Assembly: GCF_041296385.1 (NCBI RefSeq)
Contig: NW_027183620.1
Span: 62,001 to 126,000 of the forward strand
Length of the DNA stretch: 64,000 nucleotides
Source: Aphelocoma coerulescens
Lineage: Eukaryota; Chordata; Aves; Passeriformes; Corvidae
Direction of reading: 5' to 3'
Shown: piece by piece, positions 22,456-35,688 of the stretch
Numbering within the stretch: position 1 is the stretch's first letter
Layout of the letters: each line of letters starts with the position of its first letter
Notes under the pieces: model-generated
The model's input: only the letters and a program-made list of their open reading frames with translations
What the model was told of the DNA's origin: nothing
Databases searched by the model: none
Position numbers and translations under genes: made by a program

Positions 22456-24723
22456 TGACGCTATGGAACCTGGTGGAACCGAGGGGCCACAGTGACACTG
22501 TGGGGCCTTTTGGAAGCAACAGGACCCTGGTGGGAAGCCACGGGATGATTAATCCTGCACGAACCTGCTCCAGGTGGGCTCCTCTCTCCCGGCTTCCACA
22601 GGTGCTGCTAGGATCCCACTCCGGCACTGGCTTGGCACGGGCTCACGGCTTCCTTTGGCAATGGCTCTGCTCCAGGATGGCATGCTGCAGAGAATGCAGG
22701 TAGATTTTGTGCTCACTCCTGGCATGCAGCTGGACAATAAAGCCTGATCCAGCCCCCCCTCAGCATATGTCCGGCTCTGGCATTGGGGCGGGGCAACTTT
22801 GGGAGCAGCCCCAGCCCTGCTCCTGCTCCCGGCTGGGCACCCAGCTGCTGGGACACAGGTGTGTCCTGATGCCACCGTCTACTCCTTTGAGAAGGGGAGG
22901 ACAGAGTGCATCAGGGAGTTTGGTGTGGCTTACATGCGGCAAGGAGAAGGTGCAGCCCCAAACTGGCTTTCACTTCTAGAACCTTTTGCTATTGCGGGAG
23001 CAGCTGCTGGAGCTTTTCAACCGAGCTGCAAGAGTGAAAAGTGTGATGGCATGTCTATCTGAGAAGGAAGGTTCGGTGCCGCAGCCTGTTGTGCACAATT
23101 TATATGCTGATAAGAGAAGGGGGTGCTTTTGGAACGTTTTCCTTCCTGACACTTCTGTCTCTGTGAGCTTTAGCTGCTTGGACTCAGGGATACCGAAGGT
23201 ATGTGAAAGTGACTGGGATGCGAGAATCATGTTGCACAGGGAACAGGGAAGGTCAGCAAATGTTTCCTGTCCTGGCACATCTCTCAGTCTGAACTGCAGC
23301 TGCAGATGCTTCACTTCCGCCAAGGACTCTGCCACCTTGAGAGAAGGATGCGCTCTATGGAGTTGAGAAAGAAAGTGCGTCTCACTAGCTTCTTTCCTCT
23401 ACTTCATAGACAGCAAAGGGGCTATGAAAGGCAGCACTGGCTTTTTGTTCTAGGACTTCTTCTTTACAAGCAGCTGCTGGATGTTTGGAAGGGGGTTTGG
23501 GATATGCAAAAATGAGAGGCTAAGATGGTAAGAGGGTAAGATGGAAGTCATCTGGCAAAAGCAGAGCTCACAAAAGGGCCAGCTGAGAAAGCTCTTGCTG
23601 CCTACAACTTCAACTGCACCCCTCAAAGCAGCAGCACACACGCTGCTCTCGGCACTTTCCTTCTCAGCTCTACGCACCATCCTAAGCCTTGCCTCTCCCA
23701 CACTCAGGATCCAAAGACAACGGCACCAGGGACTGCTCACACACTAAAGGCACCAGGACAAAAGGCTCACCAGCTTGGCCTTTGCATTCCCGCTGACAGC
23801 TCCACAGCTTGAACCCAGAGAACTGCCTGCTGCCAACAGCCTTTCCAATCACTCTGAGCACCTCATGACAAGGAGTGTGGGGAATGAATCTCCAGCAGCC
23901 TCCTGCCCCAGGCTGTCCCCCGGGAGCAGCCCTGCTCCAGGCCGTGACTGCCACCTGCACAGCCAAAGGACCCAGAGCCGGTGTTACACACCACGGCTGT
24001 GCCTGGCACAGAGACACCAGTGGCCACACAAGTGGCCATGGCACTGTCCACACACAGTCCCTGCTGCTGCTCCCCCAGCCGCTGGCACCAACTCCCAGCC
24101 ACCCACTCCTAAAGCCACGGGGCCCACTGGGACACTGCGGGGGCTCGTGGAAGCCAGCGGCCATTGTGACACAGCGGGGCTGCACAGAGCCCACGGTGCT
24201 TTGTGACCCGTGGCTCCCAGGAGAGCCTTTGTGATGCTGGGGAACTACAAGGAAGCCTGGCTCCTCTGTGACACCACCACAGAAGCTCAGGGGAGCCCTG
24301 GAGACCGTGCTGATGCTATTGAACCTGATGCAACCCTGCCTCCTCTGTGACACCACAGAAGCTCTTGGAGCCCTGGAGACCGTGCTGATGCTATGGAACC
24401 TGATGCAACCCTGCCTCCTCTGTGACACCACAGAACCTCTGGGAGCCCTGGAGACCGTGCTGATGCTATGGAACCTGATGCAACCCTGCCTCCACTGTGA
24501 CACCACAGAAGCTCAGGGAGCCCTGGAGACTGTGGTGATGCTATGGAACCTGATGCAACCCTGCCTCCACTGTGACACCACAGAACCTCTGGGAGCCCTG
24601 GAGACCGTGCTGATGCTATGGAACCTGATGCAACCCTGCCTCCACTGTGACACCACAGAAGCTCGGGGAGCTCTGCAGACCGTGGGGATGCTGGCGAAGC
24701 TGACGGAACCCTGGGCACCACAG
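22456..24723 (+). repeat. Array unit 11 (2268 bp, 5 monomers)
   Basis: Intact monomers lie at 24295-24669. G is present at offset 677. It matches the pattern of units 4 and 5. Confidence 0.97.
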
Positions 24724-26916
24724 TGACGCTATGGAACCTGGTGGAACCGAGGGGCCACAGTGACACTGTGGGGCCTTTTGGAAGCAACAGGACCCTGGTG
24801 GGAAGCCACGGGATGATTAATCCTGCACGAACCTGCTCCAGGTGGGCTCCTCTCTCCCGGCTTCCACAGGTGCTGCTAGGATCCCACTCCGGCACTGGCT
24901 TGGCACGGGCTCACGGCTTCCTTTGGCAATGGCTCTGCTCCAGGATGGCATGCTGCAGAGAATGCAGGTAGATTTTGTGCTCACTCCTGGCATGCAGCTG
25001 GACAATAAAGCCTGATCCAGCCCCCCCTCAGCATATGTCCGGCTCTGGCATTGGGGCGGGGCAACTTTGGGAGCAGCCCCAGCCCTGCTCCTGCTCCCGG
25101 CTGGGCACCCAGCTGCTGGGACACAGGTGTGTCCTGATGCCACCGTCTACTCCTTTGAGAAGGGGAGGACAGAGTGCATCAGGGAGTTTGGTGTGGCTTA
25201 CATGCGGCAAGGAGAAGGTGCAGCCCCAAACTGGCTTTCACTTCTAGAACCTTTTGCTATTGCGGGAGCAGCTGCTGGAGCTTTTCAACCGAGCTGCAAG
25301 AGTGAAAAGTGTGATGGCATGTCTATCTGAGAAGGAAGGTTCGGTGCCGCAGCCTGTTGTGCACAATTTATATGCTGATAACAGAAGGGGGTGCTTTTGC
25401 AACGTTTTCCTTCCTGACACTTCTGTCTCTGTGAGCTTTAGCTGCTTGGACTCAGGGATACCGAAGGTATGTGAAAGTGACTGGGATGCGAGAATCATGT
25501 TGCACAGGGAACAGGGAAGGTCAGCAAATGTTTCCTGTCCTGGCACATCTCTCAGTCTGAACTGCAGCTGCAGATGCTTCACTTCCGCCAAGGACTCTGC
25601 CACCTTGAGAGAAGGATGCGCTCTATGGAGTTGAGAAAGAAAGTGCGTCTCACTAGCTTCTTTCCTCTACTTCATAGACAGCAAAGGGGCTATGAAAGGC
25701 AGCACTGGCTTTTTGTTCTAGGACTTCTTCTTTACAAGCAGCTGCTGGATGTTTGGAAGGGGGTTTGGGATATGCAAAAATGAGAGGCTAAGATGGTAAG
25801 AGGGTAAGATGGAAGTCATCTGGCAAAAGCAGAGCTCACAAAAGGGCCAGCTGAGAAAGCTCTTGCTGCCTACAACTTCAACTGCACCCCTCAAAGCAGC
25901 AGCACACACGCTGCTCTCGGCACTTTCCTTCTCAGCTCTACGCACCATCCTAAGCCTTGCCTCTCCCACACTCAGGATCCAAAGACAACGGCACCAGGGA
26001 CTGCTCACACACTAAAGGCACCAGGACAAAAGGCTCACCAGCTTGGCCTTTGCATTCCCGCTGACAGCTCCACAGCTTGAACCCAGAGAACTGCCTGCTG
26101 CCAACAGCCTTTCCAATCACTCTGAGCACCTCATGACAAGGAGTGTGGGGAATGAATCTCCAGCAGCCTCCTGCCCCAGGCTGTCCCCCGGGAGCAGCCC
26201 TGCTCCAGGCCGTGACTGCCACCTGCACAGCCAAAGGACCCAGAGCCGGTGTTACACACCACGGCTGTGCCTGGCACAGAGACACCAGTGGCCACACAAG
26301 TGGCCATGGCACTGTCCACACACAGTCCCTGCTGCTGCTCCCCCAGCCGCTGGCACCAACTCCCAGCCACCCACTCCTAAAGCCACGGGGCCCACTGGGA
26401 CACTGCGGGGGCTCGTGGAAGCCAGCGGCCATTGTGACACAGCGGGGCTGCACAGAGCCCACGGTGCTTTGTGACCCGTGGCTCCCAGGAGAGCCTTTGT
26501 GATGCTGGGGAACTACAAGGAAGCCTGGCTCCTCTGTGACACCACCACAGAAGCTCAGGGGAGCCCTGGAGACCGTGCTGATGCTATTGAACCTGATGCA
26601 ACCCTGCCTCCTCTGTGACACCACAGAACCTCTGGGAGCCCTGGAGACCGTGCTGATGCTATGGAACCTGATGCAACCCTGCCTCCACTGTGACACCACA
26701 GAAGCTCAGGGAGCCCTGGAGACTGTGGTGATGCTATGGAACCTGATGCAACCCTGCCTCCACTGTGACACCACAGAACCTCTGGGAGCCCTGGAGACCG
26801 TGCTGATGCTATGGAACCTGATGCAACCCTGCCTCCACTGTGACACCACAGAAGCTCGGGGAGCTCTGCAGACCGTGGGGATGCTGGCGAAGCTGACGGA
26901 ACCCTGGGCACCACAG
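24724..26916 (+). repeat. Array unit 12 (2193 bp, 4 monomers)
   Basis: Intact monomers lie at 26563-26862. C is present at offsets 659 (25382) and 677 (25400), the same pair as units 6 and 27 but with one monomer fewer. Confidence 0.97.
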
Positions 26917-29109
26917 TGACGCTATGGAACCTGGTGGAACCGAGGGGCCACAGTGACACTGTGGGGCCTTTTGGAAGCAACAGGACCCTGGTGGGAAGCC
27001 ACGGGATGATTAATCCTGCACGAACCTGCTCCAGGTGGGCTCCTCTCTCCCGGCTTCCACAGGTGCTGCTAGGATCCCACTCCGGCACTGGCTTGGCACG
27101 GGCTCACGGCTTCCTTTGGCAATGGCTCTGCTCCAGGATGGCATGCTGCAGAGAATGCAGGTAGATTTTGTGCTCACTCCTGGCATGCAGCTGGACAATA
27201 AAGCCTGATCCAGCCCCCCCTCAGCATATGTCCGGCTCTGGCATTGGGGCGGGGCAACTTTGGGAGCAGCCCCAGCCCTGCTCCTGCTCCCGGCTGGGCA
27301 CCCAGCTGCTGGGACACAGGTGTGTCCTGATGCCACCGTCTACTCCTTTGAGAAGGGGAGGACAGAGTGCATCAGGGAGTTTGGTGTGGCTTACATGCGG
27401 CAAGGAGAAGGTGCAGCCCCAAACTGGCTTTCACTTCTAGAACCTTTTGCTATTGCGGGAGCAGCTGCTGGAGCTTTTCAACCGAGCTGCAAGAGTGAAA
27501 AGTGTGATGGCATGTCTATCTGAGAAGGAAGGTTCGGTGCCGCAGCCTGTTGTGCACAATTTATATGCTGATAAGAGAAGGGGGTGCTTTTGCAACGTTT
27601 TCCTTCCTGACACTTCTGTCTCTGTGAGCTTTAGCTGCTTGGACTCAGGGATACCGAAGGTATGTGAAAGTGACTGGGATGCGAGAATCATGTTGCACAG
27701 GGAACAGGGAAGGTCAGCAAATGTTTCCTGTCCTGGCACATCTCTCAGTCTGAACTGCAGCTGCAGATGCTTCACTTCCGCCAAGGACTCTGCCACCTTG
27801 AGAGAAGGATGCGCTCTATGGAGTTGAGAAAGAAAGTGCGTCTCACTAGCTTCTTTCCTCTACTTCATAGACAGCAAAGGGGCTATGAAAGGCAGCACTG
27901 GCTTTTTGTTCTAGGACTTCTTCTTTACAAGCAGCTGCTGGATGTTTGGAAGGGGGTTTGGGATATGCAAAAATGAGAGGCTAAGATGGTAAGAGGGTAA
28001 GATGGAAGTCATCTGGCAAAAGCAGAGCTCACAAAAGGGCCAGCTGAGAAAGCTCTTGCTGCCTACAACTTCAACTGCACCCCTCAAAGCAGCAGCACAC
28101 ACGCTGCTCTCGGCACTTTCCTTCTCAGCTCTACGCACCATCCTAAGCCTTGCCTCTCCCACACTCAGGATCCAAAGACAACGGCACCAGGGACTGCTCA
28201 CACACTAAAGGCACCAGGACAAAAGGCTCACCAGCTTGGCCTTTGCATTCCCGCTGACAGCTCCACAGCTTGAACCCAGAGAACTGCCTGCTGCCAACAG
28301 CCTTTCCAATCACTCTGAGCACCTCATGACAAGGAGTGTGGGGAATGAATCTCCAGCAGCCTCCTGCCCCAGGCTGTCCCCCGGGAGCAGCCCTGCTCCA
28401 GGCCGTGACTGCCACCTGCACAGCCAAAGGACCCAGAGCCGGTGTTACACACCACGGCTGTGCCTGGCACAGAGACACCAGTGGCCACACAAGTGGCCAT
28501 GGCACTGTCCACACACAGTCCCTGCTGCTGCTCCCCCAGCCGCTGGCACCAACTCCCAGCCACCCACTCCTAAAGCCACGGGGCCCACTGGGACACTGCG
28601 GGGGCTCGTGGAAGCCAGCGGCCATTGTGACACAGCGGGGCTGCACAGAGCCCACGGTGCTTTGTGACCGGTGGCTCCCAGGAGAGCCTTTGTGATGCTG
28701 GGGAACTACAAGGAAGCCTGGCTCCTCTGTGACACCACCACAGAAGCTCAGGGGAGCCCTGGAGACCGTGCTGATGCTATGGAACCTGATGCAACCCTGC
28801 CTCCTCTGTGACACCACAGAACCTCTGGGAGCCCTGGAGACCGTGCTGATGCTATGGAACCTGATGCAACCCTGCCTCCACTGTGACACCACAGAAGCTC
28901 AGGGAGCCCTGGAGACTGTGGTGATGCTATGGAACCTGATGCAACCCTGCCTCCACTGTGACACCACAGAACCTCTGGGAGCCCTGGAGACCGTGCTGAT
29001 GCTATGGAACCTGATGCAACCCTGCCTCCACTGTGACACCACAGAAGCTCGGGGAGCTCTGCAGACCGTGGGGATGCTGGCGAAGCTGACGGAACCCTGG
29101 GCACCACAG
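26917..29109 (+). repeat. Array unit 13 (2193 bp, 4 monomers)
   Basis: Intact monomers lie at 28756-29055. C is present at offset 677 (27593). There is a private G at 28670 (gaccggtgg for gacccgtgg) and G at 28781 in the first monomer, as in units 1, 14 and 24. Confidence 0.97.
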
Positions 29110-31302
29110 TGACGCTATGGAACCTGGTGGAACCGAGGGGCCACAGTGACACTGTGGGGCCTTTTGGAAGCAACAGGACCCTGGTGGGAAGCCACGGGAT
29201 GATTAATCCTGCACGAACCTGCTCCAGGTGGGCTCCTCTCTCCCGGCTTCCACAGGTGCTGCTAGGATCCCACTCCGGCACTGGCTTGGCACGGGCTCAC
29301 GGCTTCCTTTGGCAATGGCTCTGCTCCAGGATGGCATGCTGCAGAGAATGCAGGTAGATTTTGTGCTCACTCCTGGCATGCAGCTGGACAATAAAGCCTG
29401 ATCCAGCCCCCCCTCAGCATATGTCCGGCTCTGGCATTGGGGCGGGGCAACTTTGGGAGCAGCCCCAGCCCTGCTCCTGCTCCCGGCTGGGCACCCAGCT
29501 GCTGGGACACAGGTGTGTCCTGATGCCACCGTCTACTCCTTTGAGAAGGGGAGGACAGAGTGCATCAGGGAGTTTGGTGTGGCTTACATGCGGCAAGGAG
29601 AAGGTGCAGCCCCAAACTGGCTTTCACTTCTAGAACCTTTTGCTATTGCGGGAGCAGCTGCTGGAGCTTTTCAACCGAGCTGCAAGAGTGAAAAGTGTGA
29701 TGGCATGTCTATCTGAGAAGGAAGGTTCGGTGCCGCAGCCTGTTGTGCACAATTTATATGCTGATAAGAGAAGGGGGTGCTTTTGGAACGTTTTCCTTCC
29801 TGACACTTCTGTCTCTGTGAGCTTTAGCTGCTTGGACTCAGGGATACCGAAGGTATGTGAAAGTGACTGGGATGCGAGAATCATGTTGCACAGGGAACAG
29901 GGAAGGTCAGCAAATGTTTCCTGTCCTGGCACATCTCTCAGTCTGAACTGCAGCTGCAGATGCTTCACTTCCGCCAAGGACTCTGCCACCTTGAGAGAAG
30001 GATGCGCTCTATGGAGTTGAGAAAGAAAGTGCGTCTCACTAGCTTCTTTCCTCTACTTCATAGACAGCAAAGGGGCTATGAAAGGCAGCACTGGCTTTTT
30101 GTTCTAGGACTTCTTCTTTACAAGCAGCTGCTGGATGTTTGGAAGGGGGTTTGGGATATGCAAAAATGAGAGGCTAAGATGGTAAGAGGGTAAGATGGAA
30201 GTCATCTGGCAAAAGCAGAGCTCACAAAAGGGCCAGCTGAGAAAGCTCTTGCTGCCTACAACTTCAACTGCACCCCTCAAAGCAGCAGCACACACGCTGC
30301 TCTCGGCACTTTCCTTCTCAGCTCTACGCACCATCCTAAGCCTTGCCTCTCCCACACTCAGGATCCAAAGACAACGGCACCAGGGACTGCTCACACACTA
30401 AAGGCACCAGGACAAAAGGCTCACCAGCTTGGCCTTTGCATTCCCGCTGACAGCTCCACAGCTTGAACCCAGAGAACTGCCTGCTGCCAACAGCCTTTCC
30501 AATCACTCTGAGCACCTCATGACAAGGAGTGTGGGGAATGAATCTCCAGCAGCCTCCTGCCCCAGGCTGTCCCCCGGGAGCAGCCCTGCTCCAGGCCGTG
30601 ACTGCCACCTGCACAGCCAAAGGACCCAGAGCCGGTGTTACACACCACGGCTGTGCCTGGCACAGAGACACCAGTGGCCACACAAGTGGCCATGGCACTG
30701 TCCACACACAGTCCCTGCTGCTGCTCCCCCAGCCGCTGGCACCAACTCCCAGCCACCCACTCCTAAAGCCACGGGGCCCACTGGGACACTGCGGGGGCTC
30801 GTGGAAGCCAGCGGCCATTGTGACACAGCGGGGCTGCACAGAGCCCACGGTGCTTTGTGACCCGTGGCTCCCAGGAGAGCCTTTGTGATGCTGGGGAACT
30901 ACAAGGAAGCCTGGCTCCTCTGTGACACCACCACAGAAGCTCAGGGGAGCCCTGGAGACCGTGCTGATGCTATGGAACCTGATGCAACCCTGCCTCCTCT
31001 GTGACACCACAGAACCTCTGGGAGCCCTGGAGACCGTGCTGATGCTATGGAACCTGATGCAACCCTGCCTCCACTGTGACACCACAGAAGCTCAGGGAGC
31101 CCTGGAGACTGTGGTGATGCTATGGAACCTGATGCAACCCTGCCTCCACTGTGACACCACAGAACCTCTGGGAGCCCTGGAGACCGTGCTGATGCTATGG
31201 AACCTGATGCAACCCTGCCTCCACTGTGACACCACAGAAGCTCGGGGAGCTCTGCAGACCGTGGGGATGCTGGCGAAGCTGACGGAACCCTGGGCACCAC
31301 AG
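29110..31302 (+). repeat. Array unit 14 (2193 bp, 4 monomers)
   Basis: Intact monomers lie at 30949-31248. G is present at offset 677, with the first-monomer G at 30974 shared with units 1, 13 and 24. Confidence 0.97.
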
Positions 31303-33495
31303 TGACGCTATGGAACCTGGTGGAACCGAGGGGCCACAGTGACACTGTGGGGCCTTTTGGAAGCAACAGGACCCTGGTGGGAAGCCACGGGATGATTAAT
31401 CCTGCACGAACCTGCTCCAGGTGGGCTCCTCTCTCCCGGCTTCCACAGGTGCTGCTAGGATCCCACTCCGGCACTGGCTTGGCACGGGCTCACGGCTTCC
31501 TTTGGCAATGGCTCTGCTCCAGGATGGCATGCTGCAGAGAATGCAGGTAGATTTTGTGCTCACTCCTGGCATGCAGCTGGACAATAAAGCCTGATCCAGC
31601 CCCCCCTCAGCATATGTCCGGCTCTGGCATTGGGGCGGGGCAACTTTGGGAGCAGCCCCAGCCCTGCTCCTGCTCCCGGCTGGGCACCCAGCTGCTGGGA
31701 CACAGGTGTGTCCTGATGCCACCGTCTACTCCTTTGAGAAGGGGAGGACAGAGTGCATCAGGGAGTTTGGTGTGGCTTACATGCGGCAAGGAGAAGGTGC
31801 AGCCCCAAACTGGCTTTCACTTCTAGAACCTTTTGCTATTGCGGGAGCAGCTGCTGGAGCTTTTCAACCGAGCTGCAAGAGTGAAAAGTGTGATGGCATG
31901 TCTATCTGAGAAGGAAGGTTCGGTGCCGCAGCCTGTTGTGCACAATTTATATGCTGATAAGAGAAGGGGGTGCTTTTGGAACGTTTTCCTTCCTGACACT
32001 TCTGTCTCTGTGAGCTTTAGCTGCTTGGACTCAGGGATACCGAAGGTATGTGAAAGTGACTGGGATGCGAGAATCATGTTGCACAGGGAACAGGGAAGGT
32101 CAGCAAATGTTTCCTGTCCTGGCACATCTCTCAGTCTGAACTGCAGCTGCAGATGCTTCACTTCCGCCAAGGACTCTGCCACCTTGAGAGAAGGATGCGC
32201 TCTATGGAGTTGAGAAAGAAAGTGCGTCTCACTAGCTTCTTTCCTCTACTTCATAGACAGCAAAGGGGCTATGAAAGGCAGCACTGGCTTTTTGTTCTAG
32301 GACTTCTTCTTTACAAGCAGCTGCTGGATGTTTGGAAGGGGGTTTGGGATATGCAAAAATGAGAGGCTAAGATGGTAAGAGGGTAAGATGGAAGTCATCT
32401 GGCAAAAGCAGAGCTCACAAAAGGGCCAGCTGAGAAAGCTCTTGCTGCCTACAACTTCAACTGCACCCCTCAAAGCAGCAGCACACATGCTGCTCTCGGC
32501 ACTTTCCTTCTCAGCTCTACGCACCATCCTAAGCCTTGCCTCTCCCACACTCAGGATCCAAAGACAACGGCACCAGGGACTGCTCACACACTAAAGGCAC
32601 CAGGACAAAAGGCTCACCAGCTTGGCCTTTGCATTCCCGCTGACAGCTCCACAGCTTGAACCCAGAGAACTGCCTGCTGCCAACAGCCTTTCCAATCACT
32701 CTGAGCACCTCATGACAAGGAGTGTGGGGAATGAATCTCCAGCAGCCTCCTGCCCCAGGCTGTCCCCCGGGAGCAGCCCTGCTCCAGGCCGTGACTGCCA
32801 CCTGCACAGCCAAAGGACCCAGAGCCGGTGTTACACACCACGGCTGTGCCTGGCACAGAGACACCAGTGGCCACACAAGTGGCCATGGCACTGTCCACAC
32901 ACAGTCCCTGCTGCTGCTCCCCCAGCCGCTGGCACCAACTCCCAGCCACCCACTCCTAAAGCCACGGGGCCCACTGGGACACTGCGGGGGCTCGTGGAAG
33001 CCAGCGGCCATTGTGACACAGCGGGGCTGCACAGAGCCCACGGTGCTTTGTGACCCGTGGCTCCCAGGAGAGCCTTTGTGATGCTGGGGAACTACAAGGA
33101 AGCCTGGCTCCTCTGTGACACCACCACAGAAGCTCAGGGGAGCCCTGGAGACCGTGCTGATGCTATTGAACCTGATGCAACCCTGCCTCCTCTGTGACAC
33201 CACAGAACCTCTGGGAGCCCTGGAGACCGTGCTGATGCTATGGAACCTGATGCAACCCTGCCTCCACTGTGACACCACAGAAGCTCAGGGAGCCCTGGAG
33301 ACTGTGGTGATGCTATGGAACCTGATGCAACCCTGCCTCCACTGTGACACCACAGAACCTCTGGGAGCCCTGGAGACCGTGCTGATGCTATGGAACCTGA
33401 TGCAACCCTGCCTCCACTGTGACACCACAGAAGCTCGGGGAGCTCTGCAGACCGTGGGGATGCTGGCGAAGCTGACGGAACCCTGGGCACCACAG
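31303..33495 (+). repeat. Array unit 15 (2193 bp, 4 monomers)
   Basis: Intact monomers lie at 33142-33441. The CpG to TpG change at offset 1186 is present (T at 32488). Confidence 0.97.
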
Positions 33496-35688
33496 TGACG
33501 CTATGGAACCTGGTGGAACCGAGGGGCCACAGTGACACTGTGGGGCCTTTTGGAAGCAACAGGACCCTGGTGGGAAGCCACGGGATGATTAATCCTGCAC
33601 GAACCTGCTCCAGGTGGGCTCCTCTCTCCCGGCTTCCACAGGTGCTGCTAGGATCCCACTCCGGCACAGGCTTGGCACGGGCTGACGGCTTCCTTTGGCA
33701 ATGGCTCTGCTCCAGGATGGCATGCTGCAGAGAATGCAGGTAGATTTTGTGCTCACTCCTGGCATGCAGCTGGACAATAAAGCCTGATCCAGCCCCCCCT
33801 CAGCATATGTCCGGCTCTGGCATTGGGGCGGGGCAACTTTGGGAGCAGCCCCAGCCCTGCTCCTGCTCCCGGCTGGGCACCCAGCTGCTGGGACACAGGT
33901 GTGTCCTGATGCCACCGTCTACTCCTTTGAGAAGGGGAGGACAGAGTGCATCAGGGAGTTTGGTGTGGCTTACATGCGGCAAGGAGAAGGTGCAGCCCCA
34001 AACTGGCTTTCACTTCTAGAACCTTTTGCTATTGCGGGAGCAGCTGCTGGAGCTTTTCAACCGAGCTGCAAGAGTGAAAAGTGTGATGGCATGTCTATCT
34101 GAGAAGGAAGGTTCGGTGCCGCAGCCTGTTGTGCACAATTTATATGCTGATAAGAGAAGGGGGTGCTTTTGGAACGTTTTCCTTCCTGACACTTCTGTCT
34201 CTGTGAGCTTTAGCTGCTTGGACTCAGGGATACCGAAGGTATGTGAAAGTGACTGGGATGCGAGAATCATGTTGCACAGGGAACAGGGAAGGTCAGCAAA
34301 TGTTTCCTGTCCTGGCACATCTCTCAGTCTGAACTGCAGCTGCAGATGCTTCACTTCCGCCAAGGACTCTGCCACCTTGAGAGAAGGATGCGCTCTATGG
34401 AGTTGAGAAAGAAAGTGCGTCTCACTAGCTTCTTTCCTCTACTTCATAGACAGCAAAGGGGCTATGAAAGGCAGCACTGGCTTTTTGTTCTAGGACTTCT
34501 TCTTTACAAGCAGCTGCTGGATGTTTGGAAGGGGGTTTGGGATATGCAAAAATGAGAGGCTAAGATGGTAAGAGGGTAAGATGGAAGTCATCTGGCAAAA
34601 GCAGAGCTCACAAAAGGGCCAGCTGAGAAAGCTCTTGCTGCCTACAACTTCAACTGCACCCCTCAAAGCAGCAGCACACACGCTGCTCTCGGCACTTTCC
34701 TTCTCAGCTCTACGCACCATCCTAAGCCTTGCCTCTCCCACACTCAGGATCCAAAGACAACGGCACCAGGGACTGCTCACACACTAAAGGCACCAGGACA
34801 AAAGGCTCACCAGCTTGGCCTTTGCATTCCCGCTGACAGCTCCACAGCTTGAACCCAGAGAACTGCCTGCTGCCAACAGCCTTTCCAATCACTCTGAGCA
34901 CCTCATGACAAGGAGTGTGGGGAATGAATCTCCAGCAGCCTCCTGCCCCAGGCTGTCCCCCGGGAGCAGCCCTGCTCCAGGCCGTGACTGCCACCTGCAC
35001 AGCCAAAGGACCCAGAGCCGGTGTTACACACCACGGCTGTGCCTGGCACAGAGACACCAGTGGCCACACAAGTGGCCATGGCACTGTCCACACACAGTCC
35101 CTGCTGCTGCTCCCCCAGCCGCTGGCACCAACTCCCAGCCACCCACTCCTAAAGCCACGGGGCCCACTGGGACACTGCGGGGGCTCGTGGAAGCCAGCGG
35201 CCATTGTGACACAGCGGGGCTGCACAGAGCCCACGGTGCTTTGTGACCCGTGGCTCCCAGGAGAGCCTTTGTGATGCTGGGGAACTACAAGGAAGCCTGG
35301 CTCCTCTGTGACACCACCACAGAAGCTCAGGGGAGCCCTGGAGACCGTGCTGATGCTATTGAACCTGATGCAACCCTGCCTCCTCTGTGACACCACAGAA
35401 CCTCTGGGAGCCCTGGAGACCGTGCTGATGCTATGGAACCTGATGCAACCCTGCCTCCACTGTGACACCACAGAAGCTCAGGGAGCCCTGGAGACTGTGG
35501 TGATGCTATGGAACCTGATGCAACCCTGCCTCCACTGTGACACCACAGAACCTCTGGGAGCCCTGGAGACCGTGCTGATGCTATGGAACCTGATGCAACC
35601 CTGCCTCCACTGTGACACCACAGAAGCTCGGGGAGCTCTGCAGACCGTGGGGATGCTGGCGAAGCTGATGGAACCCTGGGCACCACAG
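33496..35688 (+). repeat. Array unit 16 (2193 bp, 4 monomers; dimer member a)
   Basis: Intact monomers lie at 35335-35634. It is the first unit with A at offset 173 (33668) and G at offset 189 (33684), shared with units 17-19. It has T at 35669 (gctgatgg for gctgacgg), shared with units 18, 27 and 28. With unit 17 it forms a dimer that recurs as units 18-19. Confidence 0.97.
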